Of a DNA stretch of 64,000 nt, positions 61,295 to 64,000 are shown piece after piece. The stretch is taken from contig CAJUAF010000009.1 in assembly GCA_910584365.1 (NCBI GenBank), positions 62,001-126,000 of the forward strand, in the 5' to 3' direction. The notes below the pieces were generated by a model. That model saw only the letters and a program-made list of their open reading frames with translations, ran no database searches and had not been told where the DNA came from. Source of the stretch: an uncultured Muribaculaceae bacterium (GTDB taxonomy: Bacteria; Bacteroidota; Bacteroidia; Bacteroidales; Muribaculaceae). The position numbers and the translations under genes are program-made. The first letter of the stretch is position 1; each line of letters begins with the position of its first letter.

Positions 61295-62224
61295 ATGGAA
61301 CGTAAAATATCTGTTTCAGAACTCAGAAAAGCAGTAGACGAAGCCTATGAGGCCGTCAAATCATTGAAAGAAGGCGCAGTCGATCCACGCAACGCAGGAG
61401 CCGACAGCCGTCAGTTCGGCATCTCGGTGGCTCTTCCCGACGGGACTGTTATCAACAAAGGGGACACGGCCGTAAAAGTGCCGATGGGTTCGATAGCCAA
61501 AGTACCTCTCTCGACGATACTGTTCACCCAGAACAACCCGATGGAACTGATCAAGAAATCAGGCCAATGTCCCTGCCACAAAGCCGTCAAGAAGCCCTGC
61601 GGCCTGAGCTTCAGCGCCCACGGAGTCCGCGCCTTCTCGGCCGTTGAACCTGTCGGCGACCCCGAATCAAAATGGAATCTGTATGAGAACCGGATGATTG
61701 ACCTTATGGGCTCCGCTCCGGAACTGAACGATACCGTCCTCGAGACTCTCCGCAAGGAAGCCGCCGACACCAGACTGGCCGATACCCTGGCCGCCGACGG
61801 TTATTATCTTTACGACGACGCATCGCTGGCCATCGATCTCTATCTGAAAGCCCTGTCGATGACGGCCTCGACCGAGCAGCTGGCCGCAATGGGCGCCACT
61901 GTGGCAGCCGACGGCGTGAATCCCGCCACCGGCAAACAGGTATTCGACGGAGCCATCACCCAGAACGTAGTGGCCCTCATGGCCGCCAAAGGTCCCCACA
62001 AGATGCGCGCACCCTGGCTGGTAGCCACCGGTCTGCCCGCCAAGTCATCGTTCGGCGGAACTATCCTGGGTATCATCCCGGGGACAATGGCCGTAGCCGC
62101 CTACGGGGCCGAACTCAACCCCGTCGGAGTAAGCGTCAAGGCCGCCCGCGCCATCGTCGAACTCATGCAGAGGCTCGATGTCTCCATCTTCGCCTCCGCC
62201 AACGTAAAGTTTGTGAATGACTGA
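61295..62224 (+). CDS. glsA: Glutaminase
   Basis: The serine-dependent beta-lactamase-fold enzyme hydrolyses glutamine to glutamate and ammonia. The 309-residue protein has DSRQFGISVALPDGTVINKGD at the N-terminus, the active-site Ser-x-x-Lys (Ser66-Lys69) in MGSIAKVPL, and the C-terminal FGGTILGIIPGTMAVAAYGAELNPVGVSVKAAR. Compared with E. coli GlsA it is divergent, but the domain order fits. In gut Bacteroidetes glutaminase is linked to acid resistance through ammonia release. It is divergent from umuD with 175 bp between them. A terminator follows. Confidence 0.85.
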   Translation: MERKISVSELRKAVDEAYEAVKSLKEGAVDPRNAGADSRQFGISVALPDGTVINKGDTAVKVPMGSIAKVPLSTILFTQNNPMELIKKSGQCPCHKAVKKPCGLSFSAHGVRAFSAVEPVGDPESKWNLYENRMIDLMGSAPELNDTVLETLRKEAADTRLADTLAADGYYLYDDASLAIDLYLKALSMTASTEQLAAMGATVAADGVNPATGKQVFDGAITQNVVALMAAKGPHKMRAPWLVATGLPAKSSFGGTILGIIPGTMAVAAYGAELNPVGVSVKAARAIVELMQRLDVSIFASANVKFVND

Positions 62225-62281
62225 CCCTGCCGGACAGTCCTCTCCCTTTCAGAGGCACATATCTTAATCTAACATACGCCG

Positions 62282-62333
62282 ACTCCCGGAAGCATCTGGT
62301 TTTACAGACACTTCCGGGAGTTGTGTTTCCGGT
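62282..62333 (+). terminator. Terminator of glsA
   Basis: ACTCCCGGAAG (62282-62292) pairs with CTTCCGGGAGT (62311-62321) and is followed by TGTGTTTCC. The T-run is short, so it is a modest plus-strand terminator, in the gap before the rplS end. Confidence 0.6.
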
Positions 62334-62377
62334 CGGGAATCTCTCCGGCTCCGAAGCCGGAGATGCCGCTGAAAAAA

Positions 62378-62737
62378 TCAGTTCTTTTTAACGACGCGGC
62401 GCTCCTTGATGCGGGCCTTCTTGCCGGTCAGGCCGCGGAGATAGTAAAGTTTCGCACGGCGTACTTTACCGTATTTGTTGACAACGATGGAGTCGATGAA
62501 CGGAGATTCCAGGGGGAAAATACGCTCTACACCGATGTTGTCGGACATCTTGCGGACAGTGAAACGCTTCTTGGTGCCTTCGCCGTTGATGCGGATTACA
62601 ACGCCGCGGTACTGCTGGATACGTTCCTTATTACCTTCCTTGATGCGGTATGCAACGGTAATGGTGTCGCCGGGGCCGAATTCGGGGTGCTGCTTGTTGG
62701 TAGCAAATGCCTCTTCAGCTACTTTAATCAGATCCAT
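62378..62737 (-). CDS. rplS: 50S ribosomal protein L19
   Basis: L19 sits at the 30S-50S interface. The 119-residue protein matches the family length and motifs: FGPGDTITVAYRIKEGNKERIQQYRGVVI, TKKRFTVRKMSDNIGVERIFPLESPFIDSI and KVRRAKLYYLRGLTGKKARIKERR. It is a single-gene unit here; in many bacteria rplS follows trmD, which is not present in this window. Confidence 0.97.
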   Translation of the reverse strand: MDLIKVAEEAFATNKQHPEFGPGDTITVAYRIKEGNKERIQQYRGVVIRINGEGTKKRFTVRKMSDNIGVERIFPLESPFIDSIVVNKYGKVRRAKLYYLRGLTGKKARIKERRVVKKN

Positions 62738-62819
62738 TTTTTAAATATTTAAAAATGTTGAACAATACTCGCAATATACGCGGGCAGCCTTGTCCCGCCA
62801 GAGATTACGAAATCAGCCG

Positions 62820-62851
62820 CAAAGGTACAACTTTTTTCCCGACCCTGCAAA
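62820..62851 (-). promoter_or_regulatory. Promoter of rplS
   Basis: On the minus strand TTTG (complement of 62848-62851), 20 bp and TACCTTTG (complement of 62820-62827) fit the consensus. It lies about 85 nt upstream of the ATG. Confidence 0.7.
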
Positions 62852-62900
62852 TCCTTCCCGCGACAATTCCCGAAAATTCGTATCCATTATTCTACCATAA

Positions 62901-62955
62901 AATGCGATTCGGCCTGTTCTTACCGGACAGCGGCAGAAACAGGCCGAATCGCATT
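62901..62955 (-). terminator. Terminator after the ompH pair
   Basis: A perfect 18-bp stem (62901-62918 with 62938-62955) with GC-rich middle is followed on the minus strand by a short TTTT. It closes the ompH transcript, whose last stop codon is at 63038. Confidence 0.75.
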
Positions 62956-63037
62956 GTTATTTCAGATACCTGAGTCTTCGGTGGACGCCTGGAGGCAGCT
63001 TCCGGAGAAAGGTATTCCGTTTGTCAGGCCGATGACG

Positions 63038-63571
63038 TTATTTCGCAGGAGCTGCGGCGGGAGTATCCTTGACGCCGAGTTTGGCTTTTACAAGAGGAGT
63101 AACGTCAATAACCTCAGAGGATACATAAGCGGGAGCGCCGTCAGGGAAAATCATGGTGAACTTGCCTTCGGTACCTACGGCCTTGATGGCATTGATGAGC
63201 TTTTCCTGAACGGGAGCCATGAGGGTCTGCTGTTTGCGGGCAAGTTCCTGCTGTGCGCTCTGAGCGAACTGCTCTGCTTTCTGCTGGAGTTCCTGAATTT
63301 CCTGCATACGGCGGTCCTTGATGGTCTGGGGAGTAGCGGCGTCATCCATTACTTTCTGGAATTCGGCATATTTCGCTTTGAGTTCATCCTGGATTTTGGC
63401 GTATTCACCTTCAAAAGTCTTGGCGGCTTCCTCGACCTGTTTCTGGGCGTCAGCGAATTCCGCCATACCGGAGATGATGGCATCGGGAGATACGACACCG
63501 AACTTAGGAGCCTGCGCCCAGGCGCAGAGAGGAAGGGCCACTACGAGGGCCAGAAGAATTTTCTTAATCAT
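63038..63571 (-). CDS. OmpH/Skp family periplasmic chaperone
   Basis: Skp-type chaperones hold unfolded outer-membrane proteins in the periplasm on their way to BamA. The 177-residue protein has a signal peptide (MIKKILLALVVALPLCAWA), an N-terminal strand (KFGVVSPDAII), two long charged coiled-coil helices (about 40-120, FADAQKQVEEAAKTFEGEY to QQELARKQQTLM) and a C-terminal small domain (FTMIFPDGAPAYVSSEVIDVTPLV) with an Ala/Pro tail. A second member lies 114 nt upstream; such pairs commonly follow bamA in Bacteroidetes. Confidence 0.93.
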   Translation of the reverse strand: MIKKILLALVVALPLCAWAQAPKFGVVSPDAIISGMAEFADAQKQVEEAAKTFEGEYAKIQDELKAKYAEFQKVMDDAATPQTIKDRRMQEIQELQQKAEQFAQSAQQELARKQQTLMAPVQEKLINAIKAVGTEGKFTMIFPDGAPAYVSSEVIDVTPLVKAKLGVKDTPAAAPAK

Positions 63572-63685
63572 CGTTTTTTAATGGTCTATTATTTTTATTG
63601 TTATTTATTTTTCAGACTGGAGGAAGAAAGGCGCCCGGCGCCGGAGGTCCGGGCAGAGGGAGGGAGAAAGAGCCCCGGACGCGGC

Positions 63686-64000
63686 TCAGTTGGAATAGCC
63701 CAGCTTGGCGAGGACTTCGTTGCTGACATCGATACGCGGGGAGGCGTAGACGATGTTGGCCGACGACGCACGGTCGAAGATACACTGATAGCCGCGTTCT
63801 TCGGAGAGTTTTTTGATAGCGTTGTAGACATCGTCCTGAATGGGCTTCATAAGGGTCTGGCGCTTCTTGTAAAGTTCGCCTTCCGGACCGAAATATTTAT
63901 AGCGCAGTTCTGAAGCCTGCTTCTCTTTGGCCACGATTTCCTCCTCGCGCTTCTTTACCTGGTCCTCGGTAAGGAAAACCTTGTCGGAAAGATATTTCTT
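63686..64000 (-). CDS. OmpH/Skp family chaperone, partial (N-terminus off the right edge)
   Basis: The last 104 residues of a gene that runs off the right edge are present; the frame stays open to base 64000 on the minus strand. The visible part (DQVKKREEEIVAKEKQASEL, PIQDDVYNAIKKLSEERG, IFDRASSANIVYASPRIDVSNEVLAKLG) is the second helix and C-terminal small domain of an OmpH protein, paralogous to its downstream neighbour. A GTG within the frame (63934) is not a real start. The N-terminal signal peptide and the likely bamA are outside the window. Confidence 0.88.
   Translation of the reverse strand, partial: KKYLSDKVFLTEDQVKKREEEIVAKEKQASELRYKYFGPEGELYKKRQTLMKPIQDDVYNAIKKLSEERGYQCIFDRASSANIVYASPRIDVSNEVLAKLGYSN

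Noticed and set aside
1..64000. CRISPR array, insertion sequence, prophage or tRNA-linked integration site
   Set aside because: No regular direct repeats, transposase, integrase or tRNA gene were seen on either strand by eye.

Overview
The window looks like chromosome of a gut-type Bacteroidales bacterium, possibly Muribaculaceae (family placement is inference). The signs are a SusC/SusD polysaccharide utilization locus (PUL) with its own ECF sigma/anti-sigma pair, Bacteroidetes promoters (-33 TTTG, about 19-21 bp, -7 TAnnTTTG) before many genes, few Shine-Dalgarno sequences, a Rho factor with a long disordered insert, menaquinone genes, ptb-buk, and a choloylglycine hydrolase. Coding DNA is GC-rich; a few spacers, mainly 27.4-28.1 kb, are strikingly AT-rich. 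I saw no tRNA, rRNA operon, insertion sequence, prophage or CRISPR array.

Region 1 (1-20.1 kb, all minus strand) is one PUL. In transcription order it holds a secreted stand-alone accessory-domain protein, three secreted GH43 proteins, an ECF sigma factor, a FecR anti-sigma factor, a SusC transporter with an STN signalling domain, SusD, a GH43-like lipoprotein, a frameshifted GH3 enzyme and a partial secreted helical-barrel protein leaving the left edge. GH43 plus GH3 suggests an arabinose- or xylose-containing plant glycan. Two of the four GH43-type proteins lack catalytic acids and may bind rather than cut glycan; one of them is a lipoprotein in the slot where other PULs encode a surface glycan-binding protein. 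A shared, unnamed C-terminal domain occurs in GH43 proteins and once alone.

Region 2 (20.6-25.2 kb, plus) is menD-menB-menC-menE (menaquinone), without menF beside it. Region 3 (25.2-35.0 kb) holds buk and ptb, an AT-rich spacer with a possible small terminated transcript, tsaD and pncC, an M16 protease, radA and an rRNA methyltransferase. Region 4 (35.2-46.6 kb) holds an unknown protein, two tandem DUF3108 proteins, a repeat-rich DUF2807 protein, a MerR regulator divergent from alaS, GDP-fucose genes gmd-fcl, a clostripain-like lipoprotein and an MscS channel. Region 5 (46.7-55.0 kb, minus) holds RNase P RNA, rho with a roughly 400-nt leader, a small membrane protein, the choloylglycine hydrolase, a DUF1015 protein and a secreted CotH-like protein. 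Region 6 (55.1-64 kb) holds a dTDP-sugar cassette (rfbB, rfbA, DegT aminotransferase), glmS, an orphan UmuD-like peptidase, glutaminase, rplS and two OmpH/Skp chaperones, the second cut by the right edge.

The strongest leads are the PUL's likely pseudo-glycosidases and its shared accessory domain. The other leads are the GH3 frameshift, the candidate small transcripts near 27.8 and 37.5 kb, the rho leader, the MscS insert and the orphan UmuD. Functions are assigned from recognisable motifs and family knowledge only; no database search was run.
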